42,106 nucleotides of DNA from an uncultured Collinsella sp. (GTDB taxonomy: Bacteria > Actinomycetota > Coriobacteriia > Coriobacteriales > Coriobacteriaceae): contig CAKUBM010000018.1 in NCBI GenBank assembly GCA_934643145.1, positions 1 through 42,106 of the forward strand. The letters are read 5' to 3'. The first letter of the stretch is position 1; each line of letters starts with the position of its first letter. Position numbers and translations under genes: made by a program. The notes below the pieces were generated by a model. That model was given only the letters and a program-made list of their open reading frames with translations, was not told where the DNA came from and searched no databases. Positions 32,080-40,298 of this stretch are shown in pieces.

Positions 32080-33324
32080 GTGAAGGCCACAGAGAAGACT
32101 CTTTCGATTAAACATAATATGATCTGGAATACCGTCGGTTCGTTGACGAATTTGGGCTGTCAGTGGCTTATCACCATTTTGGTTGTTCGGTTGTCTGATG
32201 GATATAGTGCAGCTGGCATTTACTCGCTGGCTATGTCTATTTTCAACATGTTTTCTCAATTAGCCCAATACAGGATGTACACGGTACAAATTGCAGATGT
32301 TGAAAGGAAAAACTCTGCAGGTGAATACCTAGCTTTTCGTTTCATTACTACGTTTATTGCGTTTGCAATGTTAGCTGTCTATTCCATTGTTACGTGTCGT
32401 ATTGATGCGGTGCCTGCTGTTCTTTTGTATGCTCTCTATAAAACCGCCGCTTTAGTCATTGATGTCATGCATGCTAATGATCAGGTTGGCCATAGGATGG
32501 ACTATATTGGGAAATCCCTCATCATGCAGGGTGTCGGTTCTCTTCTTTTATTCATTGTTGTCTTTGGGTTTTTAAATAGCCTCGAAGGTGCACTGTTGCT
32601 AATGACGGTAGCGACAATAGGCATCGGAATTGTTTACGATTATCCAAGATCAAATCGGATTTCTGCAATCAAGCTTGGAATTAGCCGAGCGAAGGTCAGA
32701 GCCTTCCTATGTGGCTGCTTGCCCATCGTTCTGGGTGGCATTGCTGCTTCTGCGGCACCGAATATTCCCAGGCAGTATTTATCTTATACATTCGGAGATT
32801 CTGCTCTGGGTATTTATGCATCAGTTGCTGCACCCGTGGCAATTATCCAAATGGGTGCGACGTATATCTATAATCCTTTATTAGGTTATCTAGTAGAGCG
32901 TTACTATTCTAGGGAAAAGTCCTTTTTTACGCTTATAGGTAAAATACTTGCCGGTATTTTATTTGTCGGCGTCATATCAGCAGTTGCCCTTTTCTTTTTC
33001 GGTAAATTATTGCTGTCTTTGTTTTATGGCGCTGGAATAGCCAAACATTCTGATCTCCTTCAGCCTATGTTGGCTTGTGCCTTTTTAACTGGCATTGCCT
33101 GGTTTGTCAATGATTTGCTGGTTTCTCTTGATAATTACCGTGGAGTATTTGTTGGCAGCATATTGTCCTTAATTAGTGCTGTTGCTGTGATGGCTCCTGC
33201 GCAAATGCTGTTTGGGTTAAATGGCCCTACTGTATCGGCGCTTATATCCAATGCAATTTGCCTTATCTATCAGTCTTTTGTTTTGGGGAAACAGTCGCAA
33301 CAACGGTTTGGGGAAAAGAGATAG
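32080..33324 (+). CDS. Wzx-like polysaccharide flippase
   Basis: A 414-residue membrane protein with about 12 hydrophobic segments and the N-terminus NMIWNTVGSLTNLGCQWLITILVVR typical of Wzx/RfbX-type flippases of the MOP superfamily. Such proteins move lipid-linked oligosaccharide units across the membrane. Start GTG at 32080 behind AGAAGGG. Its presence points to a Wzx/Wzy-type assembly route, although no obvious Wzy polymerase or priming transferase is in the window. Confidence 0.85.
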   Translation: MKATEKTLSIKHNMIWNTVGSLTNLGCQWLITILVVRLSDGYSAAGIYSLAMSIFNMFSQLAQYRMYTVQIADVERKNSAGEYLAFRFITTFIAFAMLAVYSIVTCRIDAVPAVLLYALYKTAALVIDVMHANDQVGHRMDYIGKSLIMQGVGSLLLFIVVFGFLNSLEGALLLMTVATIGIGIVYDYPRSNRISAIKLGISRAKVRAFLCGCLPIVLGGIAASAAPNIPRQYLSYTFGDSALGIYASVAAPVAIIQMGATYIYNPLLGYLVERYYSREKSFFTLIGKILAGILFVGVISAVALFFFGKLLLSLFYGAGIAKHSDLLQPMLACAFLTGIAWFVNDLLVSLDNYRGVFVGSILSLISAVAVMAPAQMLFGLNGPTVSALISNAICLIYQSFVLGKQSQQRFGEKR

Positions 33325-33328
33325 TCCG

Positions 33329-33430
33329 ATGATGTCTATAGCTCACGCACTATTAAAGCTGCAAAACATTGAAATGGACATCCTTCGGGTCATCGCTGCA
33401 TTCTGTTCTTCACACAACATTAGGTGGTGA
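33329..33430 (+). pseudogene. LicD-family gene remnant (N-terminal 34 codons)
   Basis: Starting five bases after the flippase stop, the frame reads MMSIAHALLKLQNIEMDIL and then IAAFCSSHNIRW before a stop. This follows the N-terminus of LicD proteins; the intact licD at 27794 has LRKLQQEEYDILCAVARL and ENDIKW at the same positions. The catalytic DDD part is absent, so only a scar remains of a second licD gene between the flippase and the GT4 gene. Confidence 0.6.
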
Positions 33431-33477
33431 CGGCGCAGGATTAAGGATATGAGCTTTTTATCAGATGAGGTTATGTA

Positions 33478-34623
33478 ATGAGCACTTCTATTTGTATTTT
33501 CACCCACCATTATCACCCGCAACTTAGCGGAATTGGTAATTTTGTCGATGGTCTCGCTCATGCACTAGCTGCCCGCGGCGACAGGGTGGTTATCGTTACT
33601 AATGATTCAATGCGCGTAGGAGTCGGTCATTCAGTCGAAAACGGTCTCGAGATAATTCGGCTTCCATGTATTTCATTACTTGATGGAAGACTTCCTCTTT
33701 CCAAAAAAAACAGTGATTATTACCGGCTCCTGCAAAGCCTTGATGATTATGAGTGGGACGGCGTACTTATCAATACGAGGCTTTTCCCCCTCTCACTCGA
33801 AGGGCTGAAGTTTGCTGCGAATCATGACATCAAGGCCGTCGTTCTCGACCACGGTTCAGCGTATCTTTCTTTCAATCAGCCGTTCCTTGATTTTTTTGTG
33901 CGCCGATATGAGGATTGGATTACGGATCGTGTAAAGTCGTTTGAACCTGATTTCTATGGGATTTCATCTAAAAGCGTTGAATGGCTCCAGCACTTTAATA
34001 TCGCTGCAAAGGGCGTAATATCAAACTCAATCAATGCCTCATTCTATAGGAGTATTTCTTCGGGGAGAGATTTCCGATCTGAATTAGGTATCCCTCAGTC
34101 ATCCATGGTTGTAGCTTTTGTCGGGCGGCTTATTCCTGAAAAGGGAATTAATTCAATTATTGAGGCGGCTCGCGCAAAAGATATTACCAAGCGTGATATT
34201 TGCTTTGTTCTCGCAGGGGATGGTCCGCTTGCTAATGAGGTCAAGGAAGCCTGTTCGTCTGACCTGTTTTGGCTTGGAAGATGTAACACAGAGGACATTT
34301 CCTCCTTACTTCAGCAAGCAGATGTGCTTTGTCTTCCAACTCGTTCCGAAGGCTTTTCAACGGTACTTCTTGAGGCTTCAGCCTGCGGAACGCCTGCTGT
34401 TGTAACAGATGTGGGAGGCGCGCGCGAGCTTATTCCAGATGATAGCTACGGCACGATAATTCAGTCAATGTCATCTGATGAGGTGGTTTTGGCATTATGC
34501 AGGCTATTTGATGATCGAAGGCTTCTTTCCCTTCAGTCTCGAAACTCTAGGGCTCTTGTTGAAAATCGATATAGCTGGGACGCCACTGCTATAGATGTCG
34601 AGAAGGCGTTTTGTATTCACTAA
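33478..34623 (+). CDS. GT4 glycosyltransferase
   Basis: A 381-residue GT-B enzyme of family 4. The N-domain begins ICIFTHHYHPQLSGIGNFVDGLA. The C-domain shows VAFVGRLIPEKGI, LAGDGPL, and the donor-binding E-x7-E in RSEGFSTVLLEASACGTP followed by DVGGARELI. It is cytosolic or peripheral and uses an activated nucleotide sugar; the sugar is not readable. The ATG at 33478 follows GATGAGG. It lies just after the LicD scar, so it probably was the next gene of the original operon. Confidence 0.87.
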   Translation: MSTSICIFTHHYHPQLSGIGNFVDGLAHALAARGDRVVIVTNDSMRVGVGHSVENGLEIIRLPCISLLDGRLPLSKKNSDYYRLLQSLDDYEWDGVLINTRLFPLSLEGLKFAANHDIKAVVLDHGSAYLSFNQPFLDFFVRRYEDWITDRVKSFEPDFYGISSKSVEWLQHFNIAAKGVISNSINASFYRSISSGRDFRSELGIPQSSMVVAFVGRLIPEKGINSIIEAARAKDITKRDICFVLAGDGPLANEVKEACSSDLFWLGRCNTEDISSLLQQADVLCLPTRSEGFSTVLLEASACGTPAVVTDVGGARELIPDDSYGTIIQSMSSDEVVLALCRLFDDRRLLSLQSRNSRALVENRYSWDATAIDVEKAFCIH

Positions 34624-34735
34624 GTGATACTTGGCTGGCTTTTACTTAGCTTTTGAGTGAAGTTGGATCTAAGAACCGAATTTGTTATTGTCGACTTACC
34701 CTATTCGATTTTGTCTTTAGTTGGAGATGCACGTT

Positions 34736-36712
34736 TTGAATAATCCTGCAATTAAGAAAAGCGAGTACGCGCTTGCCATCTTTGGGCTGGGACTTCTCTT
34801 GTTAGCCGCTACGACATCACTGCACTATCAGAATTTAAATCTATTCATTCTTGAGCTCTTTTGCGATGTCGTTGCTATTGCGTGTTTATATTTGCAATCG
34901 AAATCACAGTCGAGTGGTGTCTCTATTCGTCAGATAACCGTCCTTGTCGTGACCAGCATTCTCAGCAGTTTTCTGGTAGTTTTCATCATATTGGCTGGCG
35001 CGAAGACGTTCGACCCCTTCGATCTAGGTGCGTGGAACATCGCAAGTCTTGTAATATGCTTTCATTTAATTTTATCGTTCCAGGGCATTGAGCTTTGCTA
35101 TGGCCCGGTGAAGAGTTGCGTATCTTCGGTTAAGAAAATTGATGCTAAGAAATGTCTCTTTTTTTTGGCGGTTTCTGTTGGCTTTGCTGTTTTAATCGCC
35201 TTTATTGGCATCCCGCTCGATAAGTCGAAGACGGTGTTGTTCGCGTCTAGTTTGCCCATTACGGTCTTGATCGGCTTGATCGCTATTAATGGGGGCATTT
35301 CTTTCCGGAAGCCCGAACTGTTCGCTTTCGCATGCATTGTCTCAGTTGGTCTGTCAGTAATTATTTGCTTCCCCGTTACTAATTTTCTTACATGGGATGA
35401 TGAGGTCCACTATGGAAATGCAAACAGTTTCTCCTACCTCACAAATGCTGAGATAACTAATTCTGACCGAATGATAGTCGAGCAGTTTTATATGGGGGAC
35501 GGCTTTAGTTTGGATGCATCTTTGGGTAAGTACCCAATAGATGAAACAAGAGAGTTTAACCGTGGCTCTGTTGAGCAATTAGTCAGAGAGACTGATGAAA
35601 ATGATATAGCTGAAGGCACCGAAGGTTTTAATTGCTTTGATAGTGTGGCTCTTTCTAAAATTGCCTATATTCCTTCATCTATCGGCCTTTGCTTGGGTCG
35701 GTTACTCCATTTACCATTTTCTGTCAAATTTGCATTGGGAAAACTATTTAATTTGCTTGCGTATGCAGTTATTTGCGGAGCGGCAATTCGTATAGCCCCT
35801 TGCAGAAAATGTCTCCTCACTTGCATTGCGTTGCTTCCGTCTGCCGTGTTAATGGCAGCTAGCTACTCGTATGACCCCTGTGTAATATCGTTCAGCTTGC
35901 TGGGAACAGCTCTTTTGTTGAAGATGCTTGTTTCTGAAGAGGATATTTCTGATAAAACATACTTCGGATTTCTACTATCTTTTGCAATCGGGTTTGCAGC
36001 TAAAGCGATTTATTTTCCCTTATTTGGACTTGCGCTTTTAATTCCTGCAAATAAATATACTTCGAGCAAGCAAAGACACATCTTGATTGGAACTGCTTTA
36101 TTCGTTTGTGCCATTATGATCCTATCTTTCTTGACGCCATATTTCTCTTCTGTCGTAAATAACATTTCGGATGCACGTGGTGGATCTGAAGTCTCTACGG
36201 CTGGTCAAACGACGGGAGTGCTTGCAAATCCAGTTGGAACTATAGCTGTGATCTCGAATTTCGTTTTTGGATCGATGCTGACCCCGGCGTTTCTCAATTC
36301 AATATCAACGAATATGGCTTATCTTGGGGACGTGTCAAATCTGTTCCCATGGCTTTCGTATCTCCCTATCATGCTGTTTGAAGCTATATGCATTATTGAT
36401 AATGAACAAGTTGCTAAAATTAAGCTTAGCCGTTGCGGAATTGTTTGGACTCTATTCTTGGTACTTGCTACTTGCTACCTAGTTGCTTTGGCTCTATACA
36501 TCGCTTTTACGGGAGTTGGAAGCCAGACAGTTGCGGGTGTCCAAGCGCGATATCTCATACCTTTGATAATTCCTTTCGCCTGTCTTTTGCTCAGGTTCCC
36601 TATTAACTGCAATGAGGATGAGAAGACTAAATTTACAACCTTTATGCTCATGGCTCCATTTGCGCTGCTGTATTTTGTAATGTTAGGGCTTCTGTATATC
36701 CGATTTTTCTAA
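34736..36712 (+). CDS. DUF2142-family polytopic membrane protein
   Basis: About 658 residues with at least twelve hydrophobic segments. The family outline of DUF2142 is visible: a long loop after the first membrane block with TWDDEVHYGNANSFSYL, the region KIAYIPSSIGLCLGRLL, and the later VAGVQARYLIPLIIP. DUF2142 proteins are thought to be GT-C-type transferases or polymerase-like surface-glycan proteins. The acidic D-D-E in the loop may be catalytic by analogy. The start is uncertain: TTG at 34736 sits nine bases after GGAG; ATG at 34727 and TTG at 34721 are alternatives. Confidence 0.75.
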   Translation: MNNPAIKKSEYALAIFGLGLLLLAATTSLHYQNLNLFILELFCDVVAIACLYLQSKSQSSGVSIRQITVLVVTSILSSFLVVFIILAGAKTFDPFDLGAWNIASLVICFHLILSFQGIELCYGPVKSCVSSVKKIDAKKCLFFLAVSVGFAVLIAFIGIPLDKSKTVLFASSLPITVLIGLIAINGGISFRKPELFAFACIVSVGLSVIICFPVTNFLTWDDEVHYGNANSFSYLTNAEITNSDRMIVEQFYMGDGFSLDASLGKYPIDETREFNRGSVEQLVRETDENDIAEGTEGFNCFDSVALSKIAYIPSSIGLCLGRLLHLPFSVKFALGKLFNLLAYAVICGAAIRIAPCRKCLLTCIALLPSAVLMAASYSYDPCVISFSLLGTALLLKMLVSEEDISDKTYFGFLLSFAIGFAAKAIYFPLFGLALLIPANKYTSSKQRHILIGTALFVCAIMILSFLTPYFSSVVNNISDARGGSEVSTAGQTTGVLANPVGTIAVISNFVFGSMLTPAFLNSISTNMAYLGDVSNLFPWLSYLPIMLFEAICIIDNEQVAKIKLSRCGIVWTLFLVLATCYLVALALYIAFTGVGSQTVAGVQARYLIPLIIPFACLLLRFPINCNEDEKTKFTTFMLMAPFALLYFVMLGLLYIRFF

Positions 36713-37027
36713 ATTAGCGCTACAGGTCATGGCTGTAGTAGAAGCGGGCAAATAGTTGGATTCGATTGGTCAGAATGGAACGGCGTTGAGGGTTCGCCCA
36801 TGACATGTGCCCCGTATTTGAGGTAGAACTGCAAGGGGTCCTTATCCTGCGATGATGGATGGGGGCTCCATGTGAGCTATAGTTGAACAAGCTAAATATC
36901 TAAGCTTGAGATGTAACTATCTGATGGCTAGTCAGGATACTGTAAACTTTAGTTTGAGTTAAGCTATGCGTTGGACTGTAAGAGTCTCAAATTCTTTGAG
37001 CATCGCTAAGAGCCAACTGTTTTTGGA
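36713..37027. other. intergenic gap before the GT2/DUF2304 pair
   Basis: No gene is visible in these 315 bases. CTACAG/CTGTAG (36720-36738) makes a weak hairpin right after the DUF2142 stop, without a T-run. No clear promoter for the next pair was identified. Confidence 0.3.
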
Positions 37028-37777
37028 ATGGATGAATCTCGATTGTCTTTTGCCACAACGACATGTTCAAAAGGACATCTGCGTGTTCTCGTAATAATTC
37101 CTGCCTATAACGAACAGGAGTGCATCCTCAATACCGTTGCAGCTATAAAAGCTGCGGGTTATGACTATGTTGTAATCAACGACGGCTCACAAGATAGAAC
37201 GCTTGAGCTTTGTCGAGAGCACGGTATCAACATATTGGACCTGCCGCAGAATCTTGGTATTGGTGGAGCGGTTCAAGCGGGCCATAAATATGCCCAGAGA
37301 TTTGGCTATGATATCGACATTCAGGTTGACGGCGATGGCCAACATGATCCTTCTTATATCCCTGAGCTTGTAAAGCTGATTGAAGGTGGGGCGAGCTTGG
37401 CGATAGGCTCTCGCTTCTTGGTCGAGACCGACGGTTTTCAATCAACTTTTATGCGTCGCGTCGGAATCAGGTGGCTCTCATTTTTACTTGAATTGCTTAC
37501 GGGTAAGGTGGTTACTGATCCAACTTCTGGCTTTAGAGCCTGCAATAAAGACGCCATCGACTTATTCTGCAAGAGATATCCTGATGACTATCCGGAGCCA
37601 GAGTCGATCGCTTTGGCTATGAAGCTTGGTCTTCCCGTTATGGAAGCGCCTGTAAAGATGAATGAGCGCCAAGGTGGACGTTCATCTATCGGGGGCTTTT
37701 CTTCCGTCTACTATATGATCAAGGTCACGTTAGCCATTGTCCTTGTGTGCTGGGTTCATAGGGGAGACAAATTATGA
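37028..37777 (+). CDS. DPM1-type GT2 glycosyltransferase
   Basis: A 249-residue family 2 enzyme of the dolichol-phosphate-mannose-synthase/GtrB type. It has VLVIIPAYNEQECI, VINDGSQDRT, the metal site QVDGDGQHD, the conserved GSRF, and TSGFRACNK. These enzymes load a sugar onto a polyprenyl phosphate for use outside the membrane. The stop overlaps the start of the DUF2304 gene by four bases (ATGA). The pair is a known conserved arrangement. Confidence 0.88.
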   Translation: MDESRLSFATTTCSKGHLRVLVIIPAYNEQECILNTVAAIKAAGYDYVVINDGSQDRTLELCREHGINILDLPQNLGIGGAVQAGHKYAQRFGYDIDIQVDGDGQHDPSYIPELVKLIEGGASLAIGSRFLVETDGFQSTFMRRVGIRWLSFLLELLTGKVVTDPTSGFRACNKDAIDLFCKRYPDDYPEPESIALAMKLGLPVMEAPVKMNERQGGRSSIGGFSSVYYMIKVTLAIVLVCWVHRGDKL

Positions 37778-38130
37778 ATCTTATTATGAGGATTGGTGCG
37801 GCCCTCTTTTTCGGCGGATTCCTCGTCTATGTTTTGCGTCTCGTGTCCAACGGAAAGATGCTTCTTAAGTACTCTTTGCTGTGGATTTTGATGTGTATGG
37901 CGGCCTTGATTTGCGATTTATGTCCTCAGATTATTTACAGTTGCTCAACAGCTATTGGGTTTGTCAACCCGGCCAATTTCCTCTTTTTGGGTGCAATCGT
38001 GCTGTTGCTTGCAATCTCTTTGTCACTTAGCGTTGCCGTGAGTCGTCATGTTTTGGCGATCAAAAACCTTACTCATAGGATTGCCCTGCTCGAAAAAGAG
38101 CTTGAGAATCGGTTTGATAAACATGAATGA
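37774..38130 (+). CDS. DUF2304-family small membrane protein
   Basis: A 118-residue protein with three hydrophobic segments and a charged, coiled-coil-like tail (HRIALLEKELENRFDKHE). Small DUF2304 proteins nearly always follow a DPM1-type GT2 gene, as here, with a 4-bp overlap. They probably help the transferase or its lipid-linked product at the membrane. The exact role is unknown. Confidence 0.8.
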   Translation: MNLIMRIGAALFFGGFLVYVLRLVSNGKMLLKYSLLWILMCMAALICDLCPQIIYSCSTAIGFVNPANFLFLGAIVLLLAISLSLSVAVSRHVLAIKNLTHRIALLEKELENRFDKHE

Positions 38131-38404
38131 GCTCGATGCAATTGTTTGATTCAGCTTCTTTTTAGTTCTCCAGCGTTGTCGGTTGCGAAAAAGAAAGTGG
38201 AAATCAGCTTTATACAAACGAGGTTAGGCCCTTTGCTGAAGCTCGGATCGGTGCTAAACCTGATGGTCTCTTCGCGGATTGCCATCTGCTGGTCAATGGT
38301 GGTGATATCCCTGCTCCGGCTGCAGTGTTGTTTCAGCTGTTATGCTATGGTCAAATTAATTTGTATTAATGTTATACAGAAAATATAATCAGCCGGAGGA
38401 CTCC

Positions 38405-39472
38405 ATGACAAAAGAGCGTAATTCCATTATCGAGTTATTTAGGTTAATCTCGATGTGGTGTGTAGTTGCGCATCATTTTGTAATACATAATGCAGATGAT
38501 ATATCGGTTTTTGCTAGTCCTGTAACCCGTCTAGTTTTTAAGGGCGTGTTTCTCCCCATTGGAAAAGTTGCAGTTGGCTGCTTCGTGTTTATCACCGTTT
38601 GGTTTATAGCCGACAGGGCTTCGTTTAGTATCAAAGACGCAGCTAAGAAACTTGTAATTCTTAATAATGAAGTGGTATTTTACAGTATCATTTTGGGAAC
38701 CATTTCTGCGATTACCGGTAACGTGCAACTCTCAGCCTCCTTTATTATCAATACAGTCTTTCCGATAGTCACGGGGTATGGTTGGTGGTTTACCACTTCT
38801 TATGCCGGCCTCATTTTGCTGCTTCCCTATATATTGAAGGGACTTCAAGCCTGTGGTAGAAAAGAACACAAATACCTTGCAGTATCATTATCTTTCGGAT
38901 TTGGACTATTTCGATATCTGCCCTTCGTCTCGTTTCCAGCCGAAGGAATGCTTGTCGATCTCATTGTTCTCGCGATCGATATTTGTTATTTTCGATGGTA
39001 CATTGATTTAAATACCACGAATTGGAACAAGCTGGCGCTTGCCGGGGCCGCATGTTTTGCATCAGGAATCTGCTTTCTATACCTTCCGTATCACTCGCAG
39101 GGAATAATTCATGACTTCTCTGTAAACCTATTTAACGGGTATGTTTACTCATCAGCAAATATCCTTTCAATGGGTCTCTCGTTTGCAATTTCTTTATCAG
39201 TGTTTAAATTGTGCCTGGTATTTAAATTTAATTCCTCCCGTCTCAATTGGATTGCGGGGTCCGCTTTTGCTGTATATCTGATTACTGACTATTCACTTGT
39301 TCAGAGCTGGCTCTGGAAGAGTCTGTTTACCTTCACCAATCTAGGAAATCAACATGGGGTACTGTTAGTGGTGTTGATTCCATCGTTTGTGATGGCTTGT
39401 TGTCTGGCTATCGATATCGGAAGAAGGACGATTGATTCACACTTGCCTTTGACTAAAAAGTCGTTTGTCTAA
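38405..39472 (+). CDS. membrane acyltransferase, acyltransferase-3 family
   Basis: A 355-residue membrane protein with about ten hydrophobic segments. NSIIELFRLISMWCVVAHHFV has the Arg and His pattern of acyltransferase-3 enzymes that acetylate surface sugars. The ATG at 38405 follows GGAGGA by four bases and is preferred over the in-frame ATG at 38369. It is the last gene of the cluster, ending 35 bp before an element-A derivative. A 274-bp gap precedes it, so it may have its own promoter. Confidence 0.85.
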   Translation: MTKERNSIIELFRLISMWCVVAHHFVIHNADDISVFASPVTRLVFKGVFLPIGKVAVGCFVFITVWFIADRASFSIKDAAKKLVILNNEVVFYSIILGTISAITGNVQLSASFIINTVFPIVTGYGWWFTTSYAGLILLLPYILKGLQACGRKEHKYLAVSLSFGFGLFRYLPFVSFPAEGMLVDLIVLAIDICYFRWYIDLNTTNWNKLALAGAACFASGICFLYLPYHSQGIIHDFSVNLFNGYVYSSANILSMGLSFAISLSVFKLCLVFKFNSSRLNWIAGSAFAVYLITDYSLVQSWLWKSLFTFTNLGNQHGVLLVVLIPSFVMACCLAIDIGRRTIDSHLPLTKKSFV

Positions 39473-39507
39473 CGTTGATCACGCTCGTCTGCCGCTCCTT
39501 AATTGCC

Positions 39508-40150
39508 TAATCTAACAGTTTAGATAACGGGTGATGCCACACCTATCCCAAGCTGCGGTAGGTCGCGTCGGCCATTAGTATATGGCGCGTCGCCCGTGCA
39601 GTCGGATCCCACCTGTCGCGCGCCTGGTTGACCCTGAAGAGGTAGACGTACCAGTCAAGGTAGACCTGCAGGTTCCTGAGCGACATCCCCGTGAACTGCC
39701 ACAGGTAGCGCTTCAGCCGGGAGCACAGGTCGTTCACCATCTCCATCCGCTCTAGGTAGACCGGGTCGTTCACATCGGCCCTGTGCGCCTCGCTCTCGAG
39801 CCCCCCCCTTGGCCAGTGCGCCGTGGATCCGCTCGAGGTAGTGGATGAGCAACGACCCGGGCGCTATCCTGCCGCCAATGGCCTTCCTCACGCGTGCCGC
39901 ACCCCGGGCGCCCCGAGTCCGGCCGATAAGCCGCGGCAGCCTCGGCGAGCGTGCCGGCGCCGGCCTCGTCGCGGCAGCGCCTCTCGTCGACAGCTTCTCT
40001 GAGCAGCTGGAAGTCGTCGGCGGTGAGGCCCGCCACGAGCGCCCTGAAGGGGTCCGCTCTTCCCATATGGATCTGTCCCATCCGCCCGAACGCCCACCCG
40101 GAGGGATTGTCGCCAAACAAAGATCCGGGTAGGCGCTCGGGCAAATTCTC
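39508..40150 (-). mobile_element. internally deleted IS1595-like element A (copy B)
   Basis: The right end TAATCTAACAGTTTAGATAA is kept at 39508. The left part aligns with copy A until GCAAATTCTC at 40150 and then breaks off, losing the left terminal repeat. The element keeps the transposase C-terminus that copy A lacks, but has lost the DDE core. It marks the end of the AT-rich glycan cluster. Confidence 0.7.
39543..40081 (-). pseudogene. element-A transposase remnant with core deletion
   Basis: From 40081 the product begins MGQIHMGRADPFRALVAGLTADDF and reaches the zinc-ribbon start GRPGCG. It then jumps to sequence after the DDE core (VRKAIGGRIAPGS), with further frame changes, and ends with the intact C-terminus YLERMEMVN through HILMADATYRSLG (39543). 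The catalytic core is missing. It is useful as the reference for the C-terminus truncated in copy A. Confidence 0.7.
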
Positions 40151-40298
40151 CGAGGTCGCTGCGGCGCTCGCTGCGAAGCCTCTTAGATTGGCTATCGAGT
40201 GAACAATCCCCGTGCTTTAAGCAACTGGACTACCGATATGAAGCAGTTTGTAAGATAATTAACCCTCAGTAACAATTGTTTGTAACGGGGGATTCGAT

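Noticed and set aside
38131..38404. An 80-codon frame before the acyltransferase.
   Set aside because: It has no start signal or family pattern and is interrupted relative to both neighbours.
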